The notes beneath the pieces were generated by a model. It was not told the origin of the DNA. It did not search any database and was given only the letters and a program-made list of their open reading frames with translations. Positions 15,194 to 22,706 of a stretch of 22,868 nt of DNA are shown one piece after another (position 1 is the first letter of the stretch; each line of letters starts with the position of its first letter). The position numbers and the translations under genes are program-made. The DNA lies in the NCBI GenBank assembly GCA_964625225.1, contig CAZVAR010000051.1:1-22868 (forward strand), in the 5' to 3' direction. Origin of the DNA: CAZVAR01 sp964625225 (GTDB taxonomy: Bacteria > Pseudomonadota > Alphaproteobacteria > JAJUGE01).

Positions 15194-16417
15194 TCAGGCG
15201 GTGGCCGCAGCGGCCCGGACCGACCTGCGGCGCCAGATCAGCAGGCCGATCAGGCAGAGATTGAGGGCGTTGAACAGTGCCCCGATCAGGAAGGCGGGCC
15301 GGTAGGACCCGACATGGTCGAAGATCACCCCGCCGAGATACCCTCCGGTGGCCATACCGATCGTCCCGAACAGATAGATGACCGCGATGCGCCGGCCGAT
15401 GCCGTCCGGCGGAAAATACTCGCGGACGATGAACGCGTACATGGCGATGATTCCGCCGTAGCCGAGCCCGAAGATCGCGCACACGAGATAGAGGGCGCTC
15501 AAGTCTCGCGTCACGGTCAGCAGTGCCAGCATGCTGCCTTGGATGGCCGACCCGATGAACAGCGTCCGAAGGCCGCCGATACGATCGGCCAGGGCTCCGC
15601 CCCCGATCCGGCTGATGAAGCTCGTCGCCAGGGCGACCGACAGCAGGGAGGCGGCGACCGGCGGCGAATGGCCGAGGTCGGTCGCGTGGGCGACCAGATG
15701 GACCAGCGGGAGTGACATCGGTACGCAGCAGCCGACGATCGCCATGCACAGGATCGCCTGCACGCGCCATGCCGGCCACCCGAGGACCAGGCCGGTCGCG
15801 GGGCGCGGCGCAGCCGCGCCGGCTGCCAGCCCGTGGCCCGGGGCGCGGCGGCGTAGAATCGCCGTCATGCCGCCCATCACGCAGAGCGCCATGACGCCGA
15901 ACCAGAAGAATGAGGCACGCCAGCCGTACCAGGCGTTGAAGCGCTCGGCCAAGGGCGGCCATATGGTGCCGCCCAGGCTCTGACCGCTCGCAACGATGCC
16001 GAGCGCGATGCCGCGATGACGGTCGAACCACCGCGTCGTGTTCGCCATCAGCGGCGCGAAGATGGTAGCGTTTCCGAGCAGCCCGATCATCAGCCCGAAG
16101 ATCAGGTAAAGCTGCCACGGTTCGGTCACGAGGCTGACCAGCAAGGCGCCGCTGCCGATCATCACGGCCCCGAGCGCCGAGACCGGCCCCATGCCGACCT
16201 TGTCCGAGAGGTGTCCCAGATAGAGGGCGCCGATTCCGGCGCCGATGAAGGAGCAGGCATAGGCGGTCGACGGCACCTGCCGCGGCCAGTCGAGCTCCGC
16301 TGCGATCGCCTTCAGGGACACCGAGAGCACGAACTGGATCCCCTGGCCGACCACGATCATGGTCAGCGAAGCGATGACGATCAGCCACGGGTACCAGCGA
16401 TCAAGGCGGGAAGGCAC
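15194..16417 (-). CDS. MFS transporter, monocarboxylate-type
   Basis: A 407-residue protein with about twelve membrane helices. The loop between helices 2 and 3 carries LYLGHLSDKVG, a degenerate MFS GxLaDrxG motif, and the same motif recurs in the second half as GGALADRIG. The stretch TTRWFDRHRGIALGIVASGQ is typical of the monocarboxylate/oxalate-formate antiporter-like branch, so a small organic acid is the most likely substrate. That would suit the adjacent ThDP enzyme, which probably acts on a 2-oxoacid; this link is inference. Translation begins at a GTG (16417) with GGAGAT upstream. Confidence 0.9.
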   Translation of the reverse strand: MPSRLDRWYPWLIVIASLTMIVVGQGIQFVLSVSLKAIAAELDWPRQVPSTAYACSFIGAGIGALYLGHLSDKVGMGPVSALGAVMIGSGALLVSLVTEPWQLYLIFGLMIGLLGNATIFAPLMANTTRWFDRHRGIALGIVASGQSLGGTIWPPLAERFNAWYGWRASFFWFGVMALCVMGGMTAILRRRAPGHGLAAGAAAPRPATGLVLGWPAWRVQAILCMAIVGCCVPMSLPLVHLVAHATDLGHSPPVAASLLSVALATSFISRIGGGALADRIGGLRTLFIGSAIQGSMLALLTVTRDLSALYLVCAIFGLGYGGIIAMYAFIVREYFPPDGIGRRIAVIYLFGTIGMATGGYLGGVIFDHVGSYRPAFLIGALFNALNLCLIGLLIWRRRSVRAAAATA

Positions 16418-16449
16418 GGGGATTCGGATCTCCGGGGCGCCCGCGTCCG

Positions 16450-16472
16450 CCCTTCCGGAGGGGCAGGAAGGG
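16450..16472. repeat. Inverted repeat (REP-like or terminator-like) between the MBL and MFS genes
   Basis: CCCTTCC (16450-16456) pairs with GGAAGGG (16466-16472) around a 9-nt loop, giving a 7-bp stem in a C-rich stretch on the minus strand. There is no U-run after it, so a classic rho-independent terminator is not supported. The surrounding 16440-16516 sequence, when translated, resembles the PLxPxxSPRP...LPLRKGGRG strings commonly produced by dispersed intergenic palindromes in proteobacteria. A REP-like element is therefore the best guess. Confidence 0.4.
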
Positions 16473-16516
16473 AGGGTGGAGCACGGGGCGAGGGCCTGAC
16501 GTCGGTGTGAGGGGGC

Positions 16517-17392
16517 CTAGTCCGCGAAGGCGAATCGGAAACTGTCGCCGTCGCTGCGGACATAGCCGCAGTGCGGGGCCGCGAAATGCGCCGGCAGCAT
16601 CAGTGTCGCGGTGTCGGCGATGCTCTCCAGAACGCGCCGGCGCGTCTTCGCCGCTTCGTCCGGCCATTCGCAGAAGCGGCTGTTCCAATCCGGCTCGTGG
16701 ACCTGGATCGGGTGGTGCATGATGTCGCCCGTAAACAGCGCCGATTCCCCCTTCGAAACCAGCTTCAGCGTCACATGGCCGGGCGTGTGGCCGGGGGCCG
16801 GCGCGATCTCGAACCGCTCGTCGATCGTATGGCCGTCGCCGTCGGCCACCAGCACCGCGCGGCCCGCCTCGACCACCGGGAGCACGCTGTCGTTGTAGGC
16901 GTTGTCGAGTGCCGGGCCGGACCGGTTCTTCTCGCCCCAGTATTCGTAATCGGTCTTGGAGAAGAGATATTTCGCGTTCGGGAAGGTCGGTACCCAGCGC
17001 CCGTTCTCCAGCCGGGTGTTCCAGCCGACATGGTCGGTGTGCAGATGGGTGCAGAGAACGAAGTCGACCTCTTCCGGATGTACGCCGGCGTCGCGCAGCC
17101 GGTCGAGCCAGGGCGTGGACAACCGGTTCCAGGTCGGCCGCGAGCGCTCCTTGTCGTTTCCGACACAGGTGTCGACGAGGATCGTGTGCCGTCCGGTGCG
17201 GATGATCCAACTGTGCAGGCTCATGACGAAGCGGCCGCTCCGCTCGTCGTAGCAGCGCGGCACCAGCCAGGACCGGTGCTTCTCCAAGGCGGCCTCGGTC
17301 CAGCTCGGGAACAGAGCATGCGGCTTGAAGGAGGGGCCGGCGTTCTCCTCGACGCGGCCGACGGTGACGTCGCCGATCATCCTGACGGTCAT
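16517..17392 (-). CDS. MBL-fold metallo-hydrolase
   Basis: A 291-residue metallo-beta-lactamase-fold enzyme with the full set of dinuclear metal ligands: His116, His118, Asp120 and His121 in THLHTDHVGWN, a histidine in APGHTPGH (202 or 206), Asp223 in TGDIMHH and His269 in LPAHF. Members of this size with HLHTDH and GHTPGH include lactonases and other ester or thioester hydrolases; the substrate cannot be fixed here. No signal peptide, so cytosolic. The open frame extends upstream to 17629, but that extension has no family similarity. ATG 17392 has AAGGA about 9 nt before it. The MFS and ThDP-enzyme genes follow on the same strand, suggesting a small catabolic set. An N-acyl-homoserine lactone lactonase is possible but unproven. 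Confidence 0.88.
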   Translation of the reverse strand: MTVRMIGDVTVGRVEENAGPSFKPHALFPSWTEAALEKHRSWLVPRCYDERSGRFVMSLHSWIIRTGRHTILVDTCVGNDKERSRPTWNRLSTPWLDRLRDAGVHPEEVDFVLCTHLHTDHVGWNTRLENGRWVPTFPNAKYLFSKTDYEYWGEKNRSGPALDNAYNDSVLPVVEAGRAVLVADGDGHTIDERFEIAPAPGHTPGHVTLKLVSKGESALFTGDIMHHPIQVHEPDWNSRFCEWPDEAAKTRRRVLESIADTATLMLPAHFAAPHCGYVRSDGDSFRFAFAD

Positions 17393-17790
17393 GCAGGCGT
17401 TTCCTTCGGTTTCGGGCGGTTCGATGAAGCATAGGTCGCCGGCCGCGCTTGTTCCAGCCGCTCGGGCCACCGGGCGGGATACGACGCGGTGGCCCCGTAC
17501 GCCCGGCACGATACCGGAAGGCCGGGGCGCGGCGCTGCTCGCGTGCGTGCCGCGTAGGCGGACTGCGTCACCCGAGTGCCGGAGCGGGCCCTGATGACAC
17601 GCGCCTCGTCGGGTGGCGAGTACGACCATCCGGTCGGGATATTGCCCAAAAGAGCAGTGATTTGCGATTCTGAGCAGGAAACGGAACGTAACGGCTCGTT
17701 CGTCTATCGAATGGGCAACGCCGATCGGTCACTCAGATACCTAGCGGTGTAGCTCTCCTGTTCAGTTGTACCCCATCGACAAGGCGAGGC
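17393..17790. other. Non-coding divergent intergenic region
   Basis: This 398-bp stretch separates the leftward MBL hydrolase gene from the rightward glycosyltransferase gene. Short open frames in it have no coding character. From about 17640 to 17780 the base composition is visibly less GC-rich than the neighbouring genes, as expected for promoter and leader DNA. I could not identify a convincing -35/-10 pair, riboswitch fold or operator. Confidence 0.6.
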
Positions 17791-19170
17791 ATGGTTGATG
17801 GTCGGGATGCCAGCGAGGCTTCCGTGCGGATCCAGCCCATGCCTGCGATGTCGCCACCCATGTCCTTCGATGCGTCGGCCGCCCTGACAGGGGCGCCGCA
17901 TGGCGACAGGGCGTCGCTCGAAATGCCCGTGGCAGGCCTTCCGGTCGCTCATGCGATCGTCGTCTCCGATTTCGCCTGGTGCAATGGCGGCGCCGCACGG
18001 GTCGCGATCGAATCGGCACTGGCTTTGGCGCGCGCGGGGCTGCGCGTCACCTTCATTCACGGCAGTGCCGAGGTCGACGAGAGCCTGAAGCGATCGGCCG
18101 TGGAGACCGTCGGGCTCGGCCTGCGGAGCGTCTGGGACATGTCGCCGGTGCAGGCGGCCAGGGACGGCATCTGGAACGCAGAGGTGCGGCGGCGGCTCAC
18201 GACGGAGCTTTCCAGGATCGCCTGCGATCGCACCGTCGTTCATTTGCACCAGTGGACCAAGACGCTGAGTCCGAGCGTCCTTTCGGCGCTCGTCCAGACC
18301 GGGCTGCGGACGGTGATCACCGCTCACGATTATTTCCTGTTCTGTCCGAACGGTGCTTACTTCGACTTCCCGACATTGCGGCCGTGTACGCGGCAGCCAA
18401 TGTCCGTGCGCTGCCTCGCGTCGAGCTGCGACTCCCGCAGTTATCCGCACAAGCTCGTACGCATCGCACGACAGGCCAAGACGCGCGCCGCACTGGCGCG
18501 ATTCCGAGATCTCGAGATCATCCACGTTTCCGAGTTTGCACTCGATACGGCAAAGCCGTTCCTCCCTCCGGGAAGCCGCAACTTCCATTTACGGAACCCG
18601 ATCACCGTGGAGAGACAGGATCGGGTGCGCGCCGAACGGAATCGGGAGTTCCTGTTCCTGGGACGGCTCACCGCCGAGAAGGGTTGCGTGGTCGCCGCCA
18701 CGGCGGCCCGCCGGGCCGGTGTGCCGATCGCCTTCATGGGAAGCGGCCCGATGGAGGGCACGATCCGTGCCGTCAATCCGGAGGCACGGCTGATCCCCTG
18801 GGCCGGTCCGGCCGAAGTCGACGCGACCTTGCGGACGGCGCGCTGCCTGGTCTTTCCGTCGCTGTGGTACGAAACCAGCGGGCTCGTCGTCGCCGAGGCG
18901 AGCGCCCGCGGAATCCCCACCATCTCGGCGCGAAACGCCGGAACCTACTGGATCGGCCTGGAGGAGGACGTTTCGATCGTCCGGGTCGAGCCGACGGTCG
19001 AGAACATCGCCCGTGCCTTCATCGAATTGCAGGACGACAGGCGGTTGGAAGAGCTGAGCCGGGCTTGCTACCGCGCCTACTGGCGCGATCCGCCGTCGGT
19101 GGATGCGCATCTGCAGGCGCTTCTCGACATCTATGCGGGGCGGGTCGCGCCGGCGTTCGTCGCGCCGTGA
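17791..19170 (+). CDS. Glycosyltransferase, GT4 family (GT-B fold)
   Basis: A 459-residue transferase that should move a sugar from a nucleotide-sugar donor to a glycan or lipid acceptor on the cytoplasmic face. After a poorly conserved N-terminal extension (about 1-50), the acceptor-side domain starts at AIVVSDFAWCNGGAARVAIE, with the Gly-rich loop at 66-69. The donor-side domain starts near 287 (FLFLGRLTAEKG). It has the GT4 E-X7-E motif, Glu361 and Glu369, in WYETSGLVVAEASARGIP. Cysteines at 185, 199, 208 and 213 cluster around the interdomain region, as in some polysaccharide-type GT4 enzymes. AAGGCGAGGC precedes the ATG. There are no other capsule or LPS genes in the window, so it is an orphan; substrate unknown. 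Confidence 0.9.
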   Translation: MVDGRDASEASVRIQPMPAMSPPMSFDASAALTGAPHGDRASLEMPVAGLPVAHAIVVSDFAWCNGGAARVAIESALALARAGLRVTFIHGSAEVDESLKRSAVETVGLGLRSVWDMSPVQAARDGIWNAEVRRRLTTELSRIACDRTVVHLHQWTKTLSPSVLSALVQTGLRTVITAHDYFLFCPNGAYFDFPTLRPCTRQPMSVRCLASSCDSRSYPHKLVRIARQAKTRAALARFRDLEIIHVSEFALDTAKPFLPPGSRNFHLRNPITVERQDRVRAERNREFLFLGRLTAEKGCVVAATAARRAGVPIAFMGSGPMEGTIRAVNPEARLIPWAGPAEVDATLRTARCLVFPSLWYETSGLVVAEASARGIPTISARNAGTYWIGLEEDVSIVRVEPTVENIARAFIELQDDRRLEELSRACYRAYWRDPPSVDAHLQALLDIYAGRVAPAFVAP

Positions 19171-19262
19171 GGCCGGTTACGGGCGTGCCGCCATCCGATC
19201 GGCCGGCCGGAATGCCGCCGTCCACCCGGGGAAGGATGCGCCCGGGCCGGCGCAGCGGGGGT

Positions 19263-19706
19263 TCAGCCGCGCTCCCGCCCGACTCGAAGGGGAAAGCGGT
19301 CACGGATGCGGGCGACCAGTTCGTCGCGGACCTGCCGGTAGGCAGCCAGCCGCTGCTCGCGCGTGCCCCAGACGGCGGTCGGGTCGAATGTCTGCCAGTA
19401 TTCGATCTCGACCGCCATGGTCCGGGTCAGCTCCACCGCACTGTGCTGCGCCTCCGGCGAGAGCGAGACGACCAGATCGTAGGCGATGTCGTCGAGGTCC
19501 TCGAAGGCCCTCGGCCGGTGCCGGGACAGGTTTAGGCCGATCTCCTGCATCACCGCATGCGCGAACGGGTCGGGACTGCCGGCCCGCACGCCCACCGAAC
19601 TCACATAGATCCGTTGGCCGTGCAGCGACCTGAAGATCGCCTCCGCCATGGGCGAGCGCACGGCGTTGTTGGTGCAGGCGAACAGCACGCTGCTGGGCGG
19701 CCTCAT
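19263..19706 (-). CDS. Low-molecular-weight protein-tyrosine phosphatase family protein
   Basis: A 147-residue cytosolic phosphatase-fold protein. The P-loop is Cys11-Thr-Asn-Asn-Ala-Val-Arg17-Ser (CX5RS) right at the N-terminus, and the general-acid pair Asp108-Pro109 lies in WQTFDPTAVW. Both are needed for catalysis and are intact. Relatives include arsenate reductases, but the CTNNAVRSPMAEAI form is the one found in this alphaproteobacterial cluster; the physiological substrate is not known. ATG 19706 was chosen because the P-loop must be near the start; the open frame continues upstream to 19895 without similarity and overlaps UPF0262. It lies 13 bp after the UPF0262 stop and converges with the glycosyltransferase gene. 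Confidence 0.9.
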   Translation of the reverse strand: MRPPSSVLFACTNNAVRSPMAEAIFRSLHGQRIYVSSVGVRAGSPDPFAHAVMQEIGLNLSRHRPRAFEDLDDIAYDLVVSLSPEAQHSAVELTRTMAVEIEYWQTFDPTAVWGTREQRLAAYRQVRDELVARIRDRFPLRVGRERG

Positions 19707-19719
19707 CCGAGGTGCTCCG

Positions 19720-20220
19720 TCAGCACCGAATGTGCAGGACGCAAACCAGCGTGAACAATCGACGGGCGGTGTCGAGGTCGAGCTTGATCTTGCCCGCGAG
19801 CCGCTCGCGCAGGAGCTCCGACCCCTCGTTGTGCAAGCTGCGCCGTCCCATGTCGATCGCCTCGATCTGCGCCGGCCCGCCCTGCCGGACGGCATCGTAA
19901 TAGCTCTCGCAGACCGTGAAATAGTCCTTGATGATCCGCTGGAAGGGTTTGAGCGCGAGCAGGAACTTGCGCAGCGGCCGACCCTCCGGATCGCGCACGT
20001 CGAGGACCAGCCGGTTCTCCTCGACGCCGATCCAAAGGTGATAGGGGCCGGGCGGCCCGTTTGCCAGGGCGAACCGGTTCTCGGCGGCGAGGTCGCGCAG
20101 CGCTACCGCCCGCTCGTGCTCCACTTCGGCGCTGCGGCGGACCACCAGGCGCTCGTCGAGCTCGACCCGGACCAGTCTGTCGGTGCCGCGGTCGGAGTGC
20201 TTGCCGGACTCTGGCGCCAT
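19720..20220 (-). CDS. UPF0262 family protein
   Basis: A 166-residue conserved alphaproteobacterial protein of unknown function. Recognisable stretches are RVELDERLVVRRSAEVEHER near the start, the central FLLALKPFQRIIKDYFTVCESYYDAVR and the late ARRLFTLVCVLHIRC. No signal peptide or membrane helix is visible. The ATG at 20220 shares its A with the hisD stop (TGATG), so the two are translationally coupled; a GTG at 20223 is the alternative start. The place between hisD and a low-molecular-weight phosphatase gene is the usual one for this family. Confidence 0.93.
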   Translation of the reverse strand: MAPESGKHSDRGTDRLVRVELDERLVVRRSAEVEHERAVALRDLAAENRFALANGPPGPYHLWIGVEENRLVLDVRDPEGRPLRKFLLALKPFQRIIKDYFTVCESYYDAVRQGGPAQIEAIDMGRRSLHNEGSELLRERLAGKIKLDLDTARRLFTLVCVLHIRC

Positions 20221-21536
20221 CACTCCTCACGCGGGAGATCGAGGCGGATCGCCACGGAGAGCGCGTGCGCATCGAGCCCCTCGGCGCGGGCCAGCGACAC
20301 CGCGGCGGGACCGAGCGTCCGCAGCGCGTCCGCGTCGCAGCGGAGCAGCGTCGTCCGCTTCATGAAATCGAGCACGCTGAGCCCCGACGAGAAGCGGGCG
20401 CTCCGGGAAGTGGGCAGCACATGATTCGGCCCGCCAAGATAATCGCCGATCGCCTCCGGGGTGTGCCGGCCGAGGAAGATGGCGCCGGCATGGCGGACAC
20501 GGTCCGCCAGCGCGTCCGGCTGCGCCACGGCCAGTTCGAGATGCTCCGGCGCGATCCGGTCGATCAGCGCCGGCGCGTCCATGACCGTGGGTACCACGAT
20601 GATCGCGCCGAACCGGTCCCAGCTCTCGCGCGCGATCGCGGCGCGCGGCAGCCTCGTGAGATGATCCTCCACCGCCGCCGCCACCCGATCTGCGAAGCCG
20701 GCATCGTCGGTGATCAGGATCGCCTGCGCGGCCGGGTCGTGCTCGGCCTGGGAGAGCAGGTCGGCGGCGATCCAGGCCGGGTCGTTGTCGGCGTCGGCCA
20801 CGACCAGAATCTCCGAGGGCCCGGCGATCATGTCGATGCCGACGGTCCCGAACACCTGCCGCTTGGCCTCGGCCACATAGGCGTTGCCCGGGCCGACGAT
20901 CTTGTCCACCGGGGCGATGGTCGCCGTGCCGAACGCCAGGGCGGCGATCGCCTGGGCTCCGCCGACGCGGTAGATCTCGTCGACGCCGGCAAGACGCGCC
21001 GCCGCCAGCACCAGCGGATTGAGCTCGCCGTCGGGCGCGGGGACCGTCATCACGACGCGCTCCACGCCCGCCACCTTCGCCGGAATCGCGTTCATCAGGA
21101 CCGAGCTCGGATAGGCGGCGCGGCCGCCCGGCACGTAGAGCCCCGCGGCCGCGACCGGTGTCCAACGTGCGCCGAGATCGACTCCGAGGGCGTCGCGGTA
21201 GGCGAGGGGCTGCGGCACCTGCCGGCGATGGAAATCCTCGATGCGCCGCGCCGCCAGCTCGAGCGCCGCCAGCGTTTCGGCGTCGCAGCGGCCGGCCGCG
21301 GCCGAGATCTCGGCCTCCGGTACCCGCAGCGTCGCCGGGGGGAGGGTCAGCCGGTCGTACCGGCGGGTCAGCTCGACGAGCGCGGCGTCGCCCCGGTCGC
21401 GGATCGCCGCCAGGATCTCCGCGACGGCGTCCCGGACGTCGGCCTCCGTGTCCCGCTTCGCCGCGACCAGCGCCTCGAACGCGGCCGCGAAGCCCGGGGC
21501 CGCCGCGTCAAGCCGCCGCGGCAAGGGTCGCCTCAC
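20220..21536 (-). CDS. hisD: Histidinol dehydrogenase
   Basis: Catalyses the last two steps of histidine synthesis, oxidising L-histidinol to L-histidine with two NAD+ in the cytosol. The 438-residue product is of normal length. By comparison with the E. coli enzyme, the zinc ligands appear as Gln263 and His266 (SQAEHD), Asp365 (GDYLGGPNH) and His424 (LDAHA). The catalytic pair is Glu331-His332 (APEHLEL). The NAD-site region AGPSEILVVAD is intact. The GTG start at 21536 overlaps hisG by 29 bp; an in-frame TTG at 21524, just before PRRLD, would shorten the overlap and is possible. Confidence 0.97.
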   Translation of the reverse strand: MRRPLPRRLDAAAPGFAAAFEALVAAKRDTEADVRDAVAEILAAIRDRGDAALVELTRRYDRLTLPPATLRVPEAEISAAAGRCDAETLAALELAARRIEDFHRRQVPQPLAYRDALGVDLGARWTPVAAAGLYVPGGRAAYPSSVLMNAIPAKVAGVERVVMTVPAPDGELNPLVLAAARLAGVDEIYRVGGAQAIAALAFGTATIAPVDKIVGPGNAYVAEAKRQVFGTVGIDMIAGPSEILVVADADNDPAWIAADLLSQAEHDPAAQAILITDDAGFADRVAAAVEDHLTRLPRAAIARESWDRFGAIIVVPTVMDAPALIDRIAPEHLELAVAQPDALADRVRHAGAIFLGRHTPEAIGDYLGGPNHVLPTSRSARFSSGLSVLDFMKRTTLLRCDADALRTLGPAAVSLARAEGLDAHALSVAIRLDLPREE

Positions 21537-22176
21537 GGAAACGGGCGATCCAGCGTCCGAGCTCCGCCGGTCGGGTCTTGAGCGCCGTGCGGTTGACGAT
21601 CAGCCGGGACGTGATCTCGGCGATCCGCTCGACCTCGACCAGGCCGTTGGCCCGCAGGGTCGCGCCGGTGGAGATCAGGTCGACGATGCGCCGGCACAGG
21701 CCCAGCGACGGCGCCAGCTCCATGGCGCCGTTCAGCTTGATGCACTCCGCCTGGACGCCCCGCGCGGCGAAATGGCGCCGGGTGATCTTGGGATATTTCG
21801 TTGCGACACGGATGTGGCTCCAGCGCGAGGGGTCGTCGCTCGCCACCAGATCGGCCGGTTCCGCGACCGCCAGCCGGCAGCGGCCGATGCCGAGGTCAAG
21901 CGGGGCGTAGACCTCCTGGTGGTCGAACTCCATCAGCACGTCGTAGCCGGCGATTCCGAGCTGCGCCCCGCCGAAGGCGACGAACGTCGTCACGTCGAAG
22001 CTGCGCACCCGCACGATCGCCACGTTCGGATGGTTGGTGGCGAAGCGGAGCTGGCGCGACGTCGGATCGTCGAAGGCCGGCTCGGGCTCGATCCCCGCGC
22101 GGCGCACCAGCGGCATGGCCTCGTCCAGAATCCGCCCCTTGGGCAGCGCGATCACCAACGGTTCGTCGAACGGCAC
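21508..22176 (-). CDS. hisG: ATP phosphoribosyltransferase, short (HisG_S) form
   Basis: Catalyses the first, committed step of histidine synthesis, joining ATP and PRPP. The 222-residue product begins with VIALPKGRILDEAMPL and has the PRPP-binding loop DLISTGATLRANGL near residue 170. It lacks the C-terminal regulatory domain of the roughly 300-residue long form. Short HisG proteins need the HisRS-like HisZ subunit for activity and histidine feedback; no hisZ lies in this window, so it should be elsewhere. The GTG start at 22176 has GGGAG eight bases upstream. It is followed directly by hisD with a 29-bp overlap. Confidence 0.96.
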   Translation of the reverse strand: MPFDEPLVIALPKGRILDEAMPLVRRAGIEPEPAFDDPTSRQLRFATNHPNVAIVRVRSFDVTTFVAFGGAQLGIAGYDVLMEFDHQEVYAPLDLGIGRCRLAVAEPADLVASDDPSRWSHIRVATKYPKITRRHFAARGVQAECIKLNGAMELAPSLGLCRRIVDLISTGATLRANGLVEVERIAEITSRLIVNRTALKTRPAELGRWIARFREATLAAAA

Positions 22177-22232
22177 GAAGCTCTCTCCCGGTCACGGCCG
22201 TTCTTAGCGACTGCGGCCGGTCGCGTCCAGGC

Positions 22233-22706
22233 CTAGCGCTCGCCCGGTTCCGGTTCTTCGTCCTTGTGCTCGGGCCGCCAGCGCGTCGGCCACGGCACCC
22301 CCACATCCTCGAGATAGCAGTCGATGCGATCGACTTCGAGCCGGATCGTCCCGCCGCCGGCGAACTCCAGCAGCACGCAGCCATCCTCGGCGCGCAGGGC
22401 CAGCAGTTCCAGGAGCCGTTCGCGCCGGCGCTGGTCGATCCCGCGCACCTGGACGGTGCGGACATTCTGGAAGGACAGGATGCCGTGGGTGCGGCTGTGG
22501 ACCACGCCCGCCTCGCCGCCGTCGGCGGCATCGACCGGCTCCGGCGGCACCTCCCACATGAACCGGTTCACGACCATGGCGAAGCGGCGTTCGTCGCGGA
22601 GCCAGATCATGTCGGCCAGCGGCGCCAGCGCATCCTGGAGGCAGGCGCCGATGACCTGCAGATCCGCCTCGTCCTCGGCCCGGAGTCTGAGGCCGCGCGG
22701 GGTCAT
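22233..22706 (-). CDS. DUF2948 family protein
   Basis: A 157-residue conserved alphaproteobacterial protein of unknown function. Typical stretches are LRLRAEDEADLQVIGACLQD at the N-terminus, DMIWLRDERRFAMVVNRFMWE in the centre and CYLEDVGVPWPTRWRPEH near the end. No signal peptide, membrane segment or catalytic motif is seen, and the composition suggests a small soluble alpha/beta protein. Its ATG overlaps the murA stop by 4 bp (ATGA), and hisG starts 56 bp downstream. The gene order murA, DUF2948, hisG, hisD is familiar from alphaproteobacteria. Confidence 0.93.
   Translation of the reverse strand: MTPRGLRLRAEDEADLQVIGACLQDALAPLADMIWLRDERRFAMVVNRFMWEVPPEPVDAADGGEAGVVHSRTHGILSFQNVRTVQVRGIDQRRRERLLELLALRAEDGCVLLEFAGGGTIRLEVDRIDCYLEDVGVPWPTRWRPEHKDEEPEPGER

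Noticed and set aside
17389..17649. 86-residue minus-strand open frame in the divergent intergenic region
   Set aside because: No family resemblance and no ribosome binding site; probably overlaps leader DNA of the MBL hydrolase gene.
19704..19895. N-terminal extension of the phosphatase gene up to 19895
   Set aside because: It overlaps UPF0262 and has no similarity. The catalytic CX5R loop of this family sits within about 15 residues of the true start.
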